Assembly (NCBI RefSeq): GCF_947179165.1
Contig: NC_077244.1
Location: 72,276,144-72,340,143, forward strand
Direction of reading: 5' to 3'
Length of the DNA: 64,000 nucleotides
Source: Solanum dulcamara
Taxonomy: Eukaryota > Streptophyta > Magnoliopsida > Solanales > Solanaceae
Both the position numbers and the translations under genes were made by a program. The notes under the pieces are model-generated. The model saw only the letters and a program-made list of their open reading frames with translations, was not told the origin of the DNA and did not search any database. Each line of letters begins with the position of its first letter. The first letter of the stretch is position 1. This document shows positions 10,721 to 22,303 of this stretch, in pieces.

Positions 10721-11451
10721 TCAAAGTTTTTTCCAAAAACTATTTAAATTCGGCACTTTATATTACCTACCATTGATATATATAGTATTTGGAATATCCT
10801 TAAAGTAGACTTGTAGTGCACACACAAATGTATGTTCAAGACTTATCTAAATCAATCACGTTGACTCGACAATCACATTTTGTGGATGAAAGGCAATATA
10901 TAGCATTAAAATGGAATATTCTCCCACCATAGGAAGCAATGGTCAACCTAACTGCTACATTTTGAATCATATATAGAACCATTTCAATGATGTATTTATT
11001 GATCTAGTCAAAGTCAAATGTCCATGTAAAAAGTTGTCTAAAATATGAAATTCCTCTTCAACAAGCCAAATAGAATAATCAAAAGTGCAAGTATATATTT
11101 CCAGTTTGTGAAGCTTCCTTTCGCTTCACTATATTGACACGCCAACGTCCAAACTAAAGTATTGAAAAAAGAAAAAAGAAAAAAAAAGGTTATGTATTTG
11201 ATTTGCTTTTAGCAAAATAAAACCAATACGTGCATTCTAATTGTTGATTTATGCCTTCTATGTTGTAACCAAAAAAGATGCATGGTATCTCAAAACTGAA
11301 AGCTGTTACAGATTCTCTTCATATGTCATGTTGATAATAGCTTATTATATATTTTATCAAACTAAATTTTATCAATATTTTTTGAAATTTTAAATTTGAC
11401 TATTACTAGTTTACATAACAATTTATTTATTTATTTTGAAAAAGCTAATTA
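10721..11451. other. AT-rich intergenic DNA, nothing recognised
   Basis: No coding region, RNA gene or clear repeat seen. It lies well upstream of the PB1-domain gene. Confidence 0.4.
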
Positions 11452-11698
11452 TACTCCCTCCGTCGTCATGTTGCATTTTTCAAAAGTCAATTTGACTAAC
11501 TTTTAAAGCTAATTAGATTACATTAATTTGATATTTTAAAATAAAAATTTAAATATTCAAAAATTATACAAAATTACTATAAATTATAATTTTTTTTTAT
11601 ATCAATATTATAATTTAAAAAATATCTCTTAAAATGTTAGTCAAAAAAAATATGACAAATAAAAAGGATCGGACCGAATAAATTAAAACTGAGGGAGA
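11452..11698. mobile_element. Stowaway-like MITE
   Basis: Starts with the Stowaway-type terminus CTCCCTCCGTCGTCATG after a TA, and ends in the inverted GAGGGAG near 11691-11697. The interior is AT-rich and non-coding. The right end is less well conserved, so the last bases are approximate. Confidence 0.7.
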
Positions 11699-11817
11699 AT
11701 ATCAAATTACCAGCATGCCCTTTCTTCTTCCACCAAGTGGTATATTCTTAGCCTAACACCTCATCAATTCAGTCACTCATCACAGCTTAAGTGGACCCAT
11801 CCAAAACGCCCTCCCCA

Positions 11818-11827
11818 CTATATATAC
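11818..11827 (+). promoter_or_regulatory. TATA box of the PB1-domain gene
   Basis: CTATATATAC sits about 133-142 bp upstream of the ATG at 11960, with a pyrimidine-rich leader (TCTTTCTCGTTCTC) after it. Position and sequence fit a plant TATA box; the start site was not determined. Confidence 0.6.
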
Positions 11828-11959
11828 GCTCTTCCCCATAGGGCTCGAAATCTCAGCATCTTTCTCGTTCTCTAGAAGCTTCTTTCCCATTCTTCCTTCC
11901 CCTTTTCAACCCGAAGAATATTCGTTTTCAATTACTCTCTGCGTACTTAAATTCGGAGC

Positions 11960-12601
11960 ATGAGTCGGGATCGGAACTCGGTAATCGTCAAATTCCTCTA
12001 CAGTTACGGCGGCAGAATCCTTCCTCGTCGCTCTGACGGCACGCTCCGTTACATCGGCGGCTTTACTAGAGTTCTCTCCGTTGATCGGTCTATTTCTTTC
12101 TCAGGTTTGTTTATACATTCATCTCCTTGTTATCACTTCGATTTTGATTAGTTGCCTTATTTAGAAACTGATTGAAATTTGACTGATGCAGAGTTGATGG
12201 TGAAGTTTGGAGAATTGTGTGGATCGTCTATGCATTTAAGGTGTAAGCTGCCGACTGATGATTTGGATGTTTTGGTATCGATTACATGTGACGAGGACCT
12301 GTCGAATGTGATCGAAGAGTACTATCGAGTTTCAGCATTGATGAATAAAGAGATGAAGGTTAGGGCATTATTATCTCCAATCAATTTTCCGAAAAAGGAG
12401 TCTAGTCCGTCTTCGCCAATGTCTTGCTTCGATTTTCCGGCGTCGACCTTGAAGCCTGGAAAACTCGGCCGCTTCAATTGTCCTCCGTCGTATGCGGCGG
12501 CGCGTAGATGGTTCTCACCAGCTGTGGGTTATCCGATCGGGAGACGGACAGATGTCGAGGAGCTTTATTATTCTTACTATGGATCCGGAAGCGTCAATTA
12601 G
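11960..12601 (+). CDS. Short PB1-domain protein, two exons
   Basis: Exons 11960-12104 and 12192-12601 give 184 residues. The first about 90 residues form a PB1 (octicosapeptide/Phox/Bem1p) domain of the plant type: VKFLYSYGGRILPRRSDGTL with the basic cluster, YIGGFTRVLSVDRSISF, then SELMVKFGELCG and an acidic OPCA-like TCDEDLSNVIEEY. PB1 domains pair through such basic and acidic faces, so the protein is probably an adaptor or a partner of other PB1 proteins. The C-terminal half is low-complexity (SSPSSP, then a GR-rich tail) and has no domain I recognise. The intron is 87 bp and splits the PB1 domain. It is not linked in sequence to NBR1, which has a different PB1 domain 7 kb away. Confidence 0.85.
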
Positions 12602-14291
12602 GCCTCTGTATTAAGTTGTTCCTAACCATTGCCAATAGAAAAACGATACGTGAGAGAGAGAGTAGTTACAGTATTTCAGGAGAGTTGTGCGCATAGATGA
12701 AACGAATCTCCTCTCCACGAAAAAAGGGCCAGAAAAAAGAAAAATATTTATCACATCAAATAATAACATTTTTTTTTAGTTGTTAATTTGACATGCTTTC
12801 AAACCCTCTCCAACCCCTTTTTATTTTGCTCTTTATTCTCTGTTAATATGGTGGTTCTCCTTCATCGTCTTTATTTGAATAAAAAAATTAAATATTTAAA
12901 AATATATTATTTTTTATATCAATATAATTAAAAAAAAAATTAAAATATTAATTAAAATTCATATAATTTAACTCTCAAACAAGAAAGCATATCAACTTAA
13001 AAAGAACGAATGGAGCATTAGAATATGCTATTAATATATAGCAAATATGCTAGTTTTCTAAGTGTCAGAACTAAGACGACGTTTGCACTATAAAGATAGG
13101 AATAGGAAAGAAGAGTGAAGACATATCTTTCTTTTACCTTATGGGATGTGAGGGCCTTATATATCACAAGTATCCTTTGGTTGGAATTCAAGTTTTGTGC
13201 ATGAAGTTATTTTTTTAAAAAAAATGTTTTATCCCTTTAATGTGAATTTTGGTATGCGAATTAGTCAAATTCTAATATACAAATAATAATAAAAAAAGAT
13301 ATATTAAGGGTATTGTATAAACTGGAACAAATACAAAATGGGTCTAACTCATCTAAGGTATGAGACAGTAGGCTTGTACAATGATGGCATTTTGGTGGGA
13401 CAAATTTATGTGAGTATTAATTTGTTTTGATTCATATCACTTATTTTGATTGAAAAAACAAGTTTTAAAAAGAGTTTTTTTTTATAAATTATGATCTTAA
13501 ATATGATTATGTACACTTAACTAGGATAATGATAAAGCCGGATGGAATGTAAAATGTAAAAAACTAATGAAATGGTCGACTGGCTGTTTGGTACGATACA
13601 TATGAACCTTGGGATTTGGGAACATAAATTACCTATAGAGAGGATTAATCTAATAAAATGACAAAAATAATTTTGTTTCACCGCAATTCAAGTGTTAAGC
13701 GTCCCCCCTATCGAGGATATGTATTTTTTGGTTCAAAATTACTCTCAAATAATTCAGATGGCTCAAAAAGCTTAATGTCCAATTAAATTAAATTAATTTT
13801 AAAAATTAATCAAATTAACGTTTGACAAATAAATTAATTTGAAATAACCCTAAAAAATAGAAAACATTGTTAAATCACTTATTGATGGATGAGGAAATTA
13901 TACTCTTTAAATGGACTTGAATAGTCCTTTCCTCGTGCTCTTAGATGTTAGTGATGAGCTAGGCCCAGTCCTAAACATGAAGCAGAGTATTAAATCATAC
14001 ATCAATGAAATGAGAAAATTATGAATTTGAACATTACTTTTTCTTTACAAATATCATCAGTAGCGAATAGTGAAAAAAGTAACTAGCCGACCCTGCCATG
14101 TGCAGCCACATGCTCTACACTTGCCTATTTCCACAAAAAACCACATCCTATCAAGAATTGATTTGGTTTTCCCTAGGAAACCTCATCCTTCATGAATAAA
14201 TTCAAACAGATACAACCATAATCTCCTCAAAAAAAATCAAAACATCCTCCCATCAAATAATCATTCAGTAAAATCTCAAGTAAAACAAAAG
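12602..14291. other. Intergenic region, no gene recognised
   Basis: AT-rich DNA. The first part is the 3' flank of the PB1-domain gene and includes a GAGAGAGAGA run at 12653. A short stretch near 12990-13015 (AAAAAGAACGAATGGAG) looks like a worn Stowaway-type end. No ORF, RNA gene or strong repeat is seen in the remainder. Confidence 0.4.
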
Positions 14292-14627
14292 ATGGAGGTC
14301 ACAATAACCACAACATATTTCTTAGTTTTGATCCTAATATTATTGATGTCTTTCTTAGATTTAGTCCCATTTCTTGTCGTTGGCGTTGCCCTCCTTGTGG
14401 GAACAATTGTTCTAGCAGTACGAGCTATCGTAATAACATGGATTACGGTGCTTGTACTGCTAGCATTCACTGGTAAACGCCGTAGGGGCGCAGTGAAGGA
14501 TGGCAAGACGATCACGTCAGAGGTGGCAATGTATGCGGCCAATGTTGTGTTTAAAGAGAAGGGGTTATTTGCTTTCACTGGTACTGCTATCGTTCTCTTT
14601 TTCACTTCTATGGCATTATATTGTTAA
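14292..14627 (+). CDS. Small integral membrane protein, 111 residues, function unknown
   Basis: Single exon from ATG 14292 to TAA. About half of the protein is membrane-embedded: a long hydrophobic stretch at residues 8-60 (TTYFLVLILILLMSF, then PFLVVGVALLVGTIVLAVRA, then ITWITVLVLLAF) that could hold two or three helices, a basic cytosolic-type loop GKRRRGAVKDGK at about 61-72, and a final helix near 91-110. It starts with MEVTITTTYF, with no cleavable signal peptide. Small membrane proteins of this shape are common in plants and often annotated only as transmembrane proteins; I do not recognise a named family. Nothing in the context indicates a role. The hydrophobic pattern and clean start support a real gene, though expression data would decide. 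Confidence 0.65.
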   Translation: MEVTITTTYFLVLILILLMSFLDLVPFLVVGVALLVGTIVLAVRAIVITWITVLVLLAFTGKRRRGAVKDGKTITSEVAMYAANVVFKEKGLFAFTGTAIVLFFTSMALYC

Positions 14628-16480
14628 TTACAACTATTCTTATCTTCGTTTCATTTTGTGTGACATGTTTTTATTTGGTTTATTTTGAAAAAAAAGTTGA
14701 TATAGGAAAAAAATAAATAGTAGGAGTAAAAAAATAGTCTATTATATATGTGAATAAAAATAAATTGGAAATGGTCCTTTAAATATGTTCATTAGTTGTT
14801 CCTCAAAATTTGCAAATGGTAAGCATTTTTATTAAACCTTATGGTAATCATGAAAACAAAAAACTCACTGTTTTTTTTTTCTTTCCAACAATCACATTTT
14901 GTACTTGTTTGGATACAATTAGTACTCTCTTTCAACAAATTTAAAGGACCAAAACTGTTCAAATTATTCTACAGAAAAATATCTACGTCATATTTTAGTC
15001 CGTGATGTTATTTTATTTAGCATAAAATTTAAGAATTTTTTAAAAAAATATTATGATTTAAAATAAGTTAAACATGTTTGTGTAATACTTATAAACCATC
15101 TCATTAAGATTAAAATAAAAATTAATTTATTACTATGTCACATAAATGGGACATAGAGTATATATCAGCGCTACCATTGCTTTCTCTTTTGGTCCATGGC
15201 TGACTGCAGGCAGTGGCGTGGCATGGAGTATATTAATCCTTCGTTTTGTATTTGTGGGCTGTATTACAGAGTTGTAAATTTGATATCCTTTTCCTTTTTT
15301 TTATTTTGTTAAATAAAATAGTTTTCAATACTATATTGTGTGTATTGTCTTTTAGAAATAATCTCTCTATTTTTATGAAATAGTAATAAAATCTGCATAT
15401 ATTTTTAAATAATTATAAAATTTTACTGAATATATTAGGTAAAGTAATTTTAGGAGGAATGTTACGCAGTCACTTCGTTAACAAAATACACTTTCATTAC
15501 TCTTCTGATTTCTCATTCGCTGAACTTCTCTTTCTCTTTTTATGATATTAGCCGACTTTTTTACATTACAAACTCGAAATTGATTACATGAAATTTTTTA
15601 CATTAATAAATTGTGGTAAAAACACATAATTTTTTGTTTTAATTCGTTTGTATGGCTTTAATTTGACAAAAAATTTAAGAAATTAAATAAATTTTTTTGA
15701 ATCTTGTGATCTTAATCATGTCATCTAGAAAGTAGAAATTAAAACATTGTCAAAAAAAATATCTGGCTTTAATTTGACAAAAAATTTAAGAAATTAAATA
15801 ATTTTTTTTTGAATCTTGTGATTTTAATCATGTCATCTGAAAAGTAGAAATTAAAACATAGTCAAAAAAAAGATATTGTATATTCTTTTTGAAACAGAAT
15901 AAAAAAAAGTAATAAATTATATGATATTGATTCTGCAATTATCAGTTGTGATTTCTAAAGATAATTATATCAAATTATTTGTCATTTTAGATATTCAAAA
16001 TAAAACTAACTTTTTAATATCTCAATAGAATGAATACTTAGCGAAGAGAGTAAACTATTATTAATTATATTTTTTATATAAAAAAGCTTGTAATTAATAT
16101 TTTATTTAAAAGGAATTTAAAAAATACCATAAATAATTTGAAACGAAAAAATATATTATTACTAACTAACGGAACCTATCAACAGACACTTAAAATTAAT
16201 ATGACTTTCCACTTATGCCTCAACTAATCTTGTGCTTTCTTTATTTAAAAAAGAATGACCTACGTTTTATTTAAATACATTCAATTACATCAAATCTCAG
16301 TTATATTGTGGCTTTTCAAACAAACTCTTAGTTTGTTTCTAAAAGAATTATTCATTTTTTTTTGCAAGGCTTTAACATGACATATTTAAGTCTACAAGAT
16401 TAATGGACATTTTAATACATTTAACATAACTTTAATTTAGAATCACAAAATTAATTTTTTTTGAAATTTCATATTAAGTT
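14628..16480. other. AT-rich intergenic region with repeat relics
   Basis: No gene recognised. It contains a tandem duplication (listed separately) and, at about 16340-16470, sequence related to Stowaway-type elements (ATTTAACATAACTTTAATTTAGAATCACAA). Confidence 0.5.
15653..15875. repeat. Tandem duplication of a 111-bp unit
   Basis: Two head-to-tail copies, 15653-15763 and 15764-about 15875, both starting TGGCTTTAATTTGACAAAAA and differing at only a few positions. The high identity points to a recent local duplication. The unit matches the interior of Stowaway-like repeats seen elsewhere in the window (GAATCTTGTGATCTTAA). Confidence 0.85.
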
Positions 16481-18130
16481 AAACTATCACGATCCAGATT
16501 CGGGTGTGATGGCACTCACCTAATCCATCAAGACGAGTCAGCCTAAAAGTCTAAACAATTTAAAATAAACGAAAAATGAAAGTGGTGTAAAGTCTAAAAA
16601 CGATATAGATAAGGATAAACGAAAAATAGATTATAAACTGCCAAAGACTTTGTGTCACATGTACAAACCACTATTTCAACAGAAATGAAAAATATACTAG
16701 TATATATGTCTCAGTTCCCAAGTAGAACAAAACATAAAGTAAATGAACGATGAGAGTCTGCCGAAGATAACAAGCTGCTACCCCTCAAACGTCCAGAAGC
16801 TCGGCCTAATCAAGGGTTCTAAGAGTAAGAGGTGCCGGGCTTAGATCCTACATAAATGTAAAAGCAAGGGGTAAGCACCAATAACACGGTATTCAGCAAA
16901 ATGGAAACTAAATCCTAAGTAAAGCAATGCGGAACACAGGTACTCTTGATATCCCAACCACAATCCTCCACAACTACACACTTGCACTTAGACAACCCAA
17001 TCTATACAATTTATATCACAATTGCACTAGAATACAAGACAGTCCACAAATAAAAAGTACAAATACATTCTCACCACTATACTCAGGCAAATATAAGAAA
17101 TCTCAAATCATAATCAATCACATGATGAAATAGATGCAAATGCAATGTCAAATATCGTGATACATGTCTGTTCTAAGATACATATCCGCTGATCACCTCA
17201 GATCAGAACCCATGGGGTCCTCACATAGATCATGTATTCGCCGAAAATGACTTCGGCCAATATCCGTCGAAAGAGACCTCGGTCATAATATCCGCCAGAA
17301 GAGACCTCGACCGCTAGAAGAAACCTCAGCAAATCACCTCGATCTGTAGAAACCTTGGTCCTAATATCCAATACTTCACTCATATCATTTCTCATCCATC
17401 AAAGATATAATATATGCACAAGTAATGAGTGAAACAAGATAAATATTCACATAAAATACCATATAATTCACAATCACACAATAGATCAATGTCCTGTAGA
17501 TCACAACACTTAGAGAATTAACCCTATCCGCATTTCCACTATCACCCTTCAACTCATATAATTCAATCCAATCTAATGACCCAATACACCCTAATCTCCT
17601 CACATAAAAAAATACAAGGTTCAACATATTTAACAAAGGTTAGAATTTCACTTGCCTTAATCAAAATATCATGAACAATTCGAAATCACCGCTTTTCCTC
17701 TCCGACGACACTCCAAATCACCTAAATCTAATCAAATATAAAAAATTAAACTAGGAATCTGATTATTTTTAGATGAAGATGCTCATCAAGTAATCAGGAA
17801 TCTAATGGTTTGTTCTTGAAAAACTAGTTCCTCCGACTCAAAATCATCAACTTCATGTCTAAAAATTCAAATAAGTAATGGGTAATCAAGAAACTAGGTT
17901 AGAATAGCTTACCCGATGTTTTCCTTGCAAGAAACCCCTTCCAAATCACCTCTCCAAAGCTTGAAAACTCAAAAATAGTGGAAAATGGCTTAAACCCCGC
18001 CTAAACATTGTTCAGGCCATTTTGTTCTCCGCGAATGTGGACAACTTACTCTGCGAATGCGGAGACAGAGGACATATCTCTCCGCGAACGAGGATCACCC
18101 TCCGTGAACACGGAGAAAGGATAATCTCAT
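16481..18130. repeat. Dispersed repeat of unknown class
   Basis: About 1.65 kb of moderately GC-rich sequence between AT-rich flanks. It opens with a CACGATCCAGATTCGGGTGTGATGGC-type block (cut here to its key words: CACGATCC and GTGATGGCAC), has GTGCCGGGCTTAGATCC near 16832, a set of short tandem units built on AGAGACCTCG at about 17230-17340, and ends in four CTCCGCGAA-type words at 18027-18120. I recognise these blocks as recurring in nightshade genomes but cannot assign an element class. Small open frames inside match no known protein. Confidence 0.6.
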
Positions 18131-18494
18131 TTTTATTTTTAGTATTAATTATTTATTTTTAAGATATAATATTAAATATTAATTAATAAAAATAATATGA
18201 TAAAATAATTATATTACTTATTATTATTTTTAATAAATATCTTAAATTTTGTGACAAATAAAAATAAACTGAAGAATATTTGTTTACTTGTACACAAAAT
18301 GACTTTTTGGTTTCCTTAGCTCCCTAGTTTTCTTTGAAACCAAGATTATTATTTTTTTAAATAGAGCCCACAATATATGTTCATATGTATACGGCAAACT
18401 GACAACCGATTAGATACCCCTTCTGCTTCGCGAGTCTCTTCCTATTCTTCTATTTTATCGCTCCATTTTGTACACTTTTACTCCTGAAAATTCT

Positions 18495-18510
18495 AGGGTT
18501 AGGGTTTTCA
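18495..18510 (+). promoter_or_regulatory. Telo-box-like motif in the NBR1 leader or promoter
   Basis: AGGGTTAGGGTTTT, the reverse form of the plant telo-box (AAACCCTA), about 75 bp upstream of the NBR1 ATG. Telo-boxes are known near transcription starts of housekeeping genes; a function here is inferred. Confidence 0.45.
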
Positions 18511-18576
18511 AATTCTTAGCAAAAATTTATAGCTAATCGTATCTATACTGGTTTTTGTGTGTAAACGTTTTTGCTC

Positions 18577-21500
18577 ATGGAGTCTTCTATTGTGATCAAG
18601 GTTTGATCTTTCACTCTTTTAAAAAATTTCAGTTCTTTTGCTTTTGTTCAATTGGATTGCATGTTGTTTTTCTACTTTGAGATGTTGAATAATATTGTGG
18701 GTTGATGGATTTTTTTTGTTTCCGTACTCTGAGATATGATCGAATTGTGAAATAATTTGGTAGGGATAGCACCGACCACGTATCTAGCTTTGTTATGTGA
18801 TCAGTTTTTTCTAAACTTAATTTGTGTTGGGATTTGGCAATACCAAAATAAAGCAATTGTTTTACACTGTAAAGATATTCCCTTTAGGAATGTGGTCTAA
18901 TTTAAACTGTTGATAGTTCCTAGTGTTGCTCTGGTTTCTGGTTTAGGGGTGTGTTTGGTATGAAGAAAACGTTTTCTTAGAAAATCTTTTATCGGAAAAG
19001 AATGGTTTCTTACTTATTTTCATATGTTCCGTATGTATGCAAAAAATTATGCTAAAATCATTTATATATAATCTAGACAAATACTATTGGGTTGGGTTGG
19101 GTTGGGTTGGGTTGGGTTGGGTTGGAGTGGGATGGGGGTGGGGAGTGGAGAGTGGAGAGGACACTATAAATGTGGAATGACACTTGTAGGAACTTGTTTT
19201 CCTCTTTCTAAGCAACTTATTTTCCTCCGTACCGAACACACCCTAGGAGTAAGGGATTTGTGAGCCGATTGAGACATATTTGATTACTTGATTGTTATAA
19301 TTTCTCTATTGTGTTTTCTCACGTATAGTCTTAACTTTCGTATGATCCTTATATGCCTTGGGGTACTTTCGTATGATCCTTATATGCCTTGGAGGAGTTC
19401 CGCGTGCCATCTTCTATGTGATCTTGTCAATATGTAGTTTTGTGTTTCCATGATAACATGAATTCCTTGACTCTTGAAATGAATATCTGTTGAGGAGAGC
19501 TATTAGAGGCTCTGTTTGTCATTTTGGTTAATTTTCTTTGTGACCATGAATATATGTGGGGACTAATTTATGTACCCTCTGATGGATGATTTTGTCTGTG
19601 CTAATGGGTTTTCTGCTGGCCCTGTATACTGTGTAGGTCAAGTATGGAGAGACACTAAGACGATTCAATGCCCGTGTTGCTGATGATAAACTTGGTCTTA
19701 ACATAGATGGATTAAAAGACAAGATCTTTCAACTTTTCAACTTTCCTCCCGACAGTGAACTTACACTAACATACATTGATGAGGATGGAGATGTTGTAAC
19801 ACTTGTTGATGATGAAGATCTGGAGGATATCACGAGCCAGGAACTGGATCCCCTGCGAATATCTGTGAGATTGAACACTGAAAAACTTAGATCTTCGGGT
19901 ACATCTAGTGGTAATTCTACTTCCGTCAGAGCCCCACTGATCCAGCCTACATTTCCAAACATAAATACGAGTGTTTCTGATCTTCTCAAGTCTTTGCCAA
20001 AATCAAAAAGCAGAAAAATCCTAAAGCACTCTGCAGATATGGCATCTAAAGCCTCATCAGCTGCCCGAGAAATTGCTGAGCTTTCCAAGGCTCTCTCTGT
20101 GACTGGCTTATCCTACTTAAAGCAGGCTTGTCCAGTCTCCGGAGTACCTATGGGTGGCGTTGGAAGTAGAGAGCCATCTCAAGCAGCGAATGCTGAAGAG
20201 CTGACCGTTAAAACTGCAGCACAACCCAAAAATCATACTGTATCCATAGATGCCTCAAAATTGAAGTCTTCCCAACCAGATCAAAATGAAATTCAGTGTG
20301 AATCATTATCCAAAAGTCCTAACCCTAACTCATCTCTGGTAGACAGTAAGAAGGAAGAGGGTAACAAATTTGGTGATTCCCATCTTGTTGGGAAGGCTCT
20401 TGGTATTTCATATTCTAGTGCCTCAACCACTGGCCGAGAAAAGAGAGCTGATGAACAGCCACTTGAGAATCACCCTGGTGCTGAGCCTGTTGGTGCTGTT
20501 GGTTCCTCCGGTATGCTTTCTGATGGTTTGAGATCTCCAAGTTCATATTCCACGAACAGGGTAGTGCCTCAGTTGAAAAATGCTATTCAACCTCAATACT
20601 CTCCTTTCCATATCCCAGTTAACAGGAGCCATAATCACAGTGATAGGACAGCCTCTGTTTTCCACAGAGGTGTTTGCTGTGATGGTTGCGGGGTTCATCC
20701 AATAACTGGCCCTAGGTTCAAATCTCTAGTGTAAGAAACGTGAAGCTTTTGTATATGTAGTATTTGACTAGTCAATGTTAAGGACTCATCCTCTTATGTT
20801 CTTACAGAAAGGAGGACTATGATCTCTGCAGCATATGCTTTGCACAAATGGGAAATGATGCTGATTACGTCAGAATGGATCGTCCTGTTACTTACCATTA
20901 TCCCTCAGCTTTCAAGGCTTTACATGATCCTGTATAAGGAGTTACTTTTTTCTTTCAATTTTCTGTAAGTACTCTCTTTGTGTTGATCAACTCTGTCAAC
21001 TCTTTTCTGCATGTAGCGTGACATCTTTCGAGGCTGCGAGGTAAAATCGCCTAAGGTGGACAGCCGCTTCACACTGGATGTCAATGTACTTGATGGTACT
21101 ATCATGGCTCCATCGACTCCATTTACCAAGGTCTGGAGAATGAGGAACAATGGTAATATTGTCTGGCCACAAGGAACAAAACTTGTTTGGATTGGGGGAG
21201 ATAGATTCAGTGATGCAGTCTCTGTTGAATTACAGGTCAGAGTTTATGCGCTAGCACTTTTTTTTTTTTTGTGAACATTCATGCCTCTGCTCCTGTGATG
21301 TGATGATACATTGTCCCTATCTGCAGATTACTTCGGTTGGCTTGGCTGTAGACCATGATCTTGATGTGGCAGTTAATTTTACAGCTCCTAAGCTTCCTGG
21401 TAGGTACATCTCCTACTGGAGGATGGCCTTGCCTTCAGGGGAGAAGTTTGGGCAGCGCGTATGGGTGCTTATCCAGGTTAGGACTGTTCGCATGCAACAT

Positions 21501-22303
21501 TATTTCTTGATAATAAGAGGTATCTTCGATGCCGATTTGAATATTTGTAACTGATTTTTGCAGGTTGATTTTTCAATGATCCCACCGAAAAAGGAGTTTT
21601 TTTATGAAGCGTCTCAGGACCTGGACTTGAATTTTCCTCCGGCCAGCAATGATATAGCTGGTTCTGAAACTATTAATGTGCATGCAGACATTACAATGGA
21701 TGATATAATTGCTGACCCTAAAATCTCAAACCCTGCCATGGAATTGGTTGGGCCGGTGGTTGATGGAAACCGAAACAAGGAGCAGGAGTCCAAGTCATGT
21801 ATTTCTTCTTCTGCAGCTGGTTCGTCAATTTCATATCCCATTGATTTATCTGAGGCAGCACCAGCAGTTACTTCTGCTGCACCACCCTCTGTCACAGAGG
21901 TGCAGGCATCTTCACAGGATGATATCGAGATGGCCCTCCTGAAGGAACTGGGGGGAATGGGTTTCAAACAGGTTAACTTAAACAAAGAAGTCTTGAGGAT
22001 GAACGAGTATGACTTGGATCAGGCAGTAGCTGATCTTTGTGGTGTTTCTGAGTGGGATCCTATCCTTGAAGAGCTGGAGGAGATGGTAGGTTAATGTCGT
22101 GATCATTAAAAATTAATGTAGTTAGTGTTGAAATTTCTACCTTCTTTTTCTGCATGTTGAGCAACCAACAACTTCTAGCTTTTGACCATTTTATAATGTC
22201 TCTGCAGGGATTCCACAACAAAGAGATGAACAAGGAGTTGCTCAAGAAGAATAATGGCAGCATTAAGCGTGTTGTGATGGATCTTATTGCTGGAGAGAAT
22301 TAG
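18577..22303 (+). CDS. NBR1: NBR1 selective autophagy cargo receptor, seven exons
   Basis: Exons 18577-18600, 19637-20730, 20808-20931, 21017-21235, 21327-21476, 21564-22085, 22208-22303 join in phase to 742 residues. Domains in order: PB1 at 1-85 (VKYGETLRRF basic face; DEDGDVVTLVDDEDL acidic OPCA face), a ZZ zinc finger at about 355-400 (CCDGCG, CSICF), the four-tryptophan NBR1 domain at about 415-540 (WRMRNNGNIVWP, VWIGGD, YWRMALPSG, VWVLIQ), UBA1 at about 655-695, an ATG8-interacting motif WDPI at 701-704 (SEWDPILEELEEM), and UBA2 ending at 742. The whole architecture is that of plant NBR1, which oligomerises through PB1, binds ubiquitinated aggregates through UBA2, and delivers them to the autophagosome by ATG8. 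Exon 1 is only eight codons. Intron 1 (1036 bp) carries a MITE. Length is close to Arabidopsis NBR1 (704). Confidence 0.96.
18946..19243. mobile_element. MITE in NBR1 intron 1
   Basis: Ends form terminal inverted repeats: GGGGTGTGTTTGGTA at 18946 and, inverted, TACCGAACACACCC at 19230-19243, with GAAAACGTTTTCTTAG and its partner TTATTTTCCTCC inside. A TA borders both ends; the exact target duplication is unclear. It contains the pentanucleotide repeat listed next. Elements with GTGTTTGGTA ends are common in nightshades. Confidence 0.7.
19087..19125. repeat. (TTGGG)n microsatellite, about 7.5 copies
   Basis: A perfect run of TTGGG units inside the intron-1 MITE, followed by G-rich sequence (GGGATGGGGGTGGGG) up to about 19160. 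Four or more G-tracts on one strand could form a G-quadruplex in the pre-mRNA. Confidence 0.85.

Noticed and set aside
17198..17636. Two open frames on the minus strand in the dispersed repeat
   Set aside because: They end inside the repeat and give products without any motif; the block is repeat DNA.
19087..19125. Interstitial telomeric repeat
   Set aside because: The unit is TTGGG, not the plant telomere unit TTTAGGG or its nightshade variants, and it lies inside a MITE.
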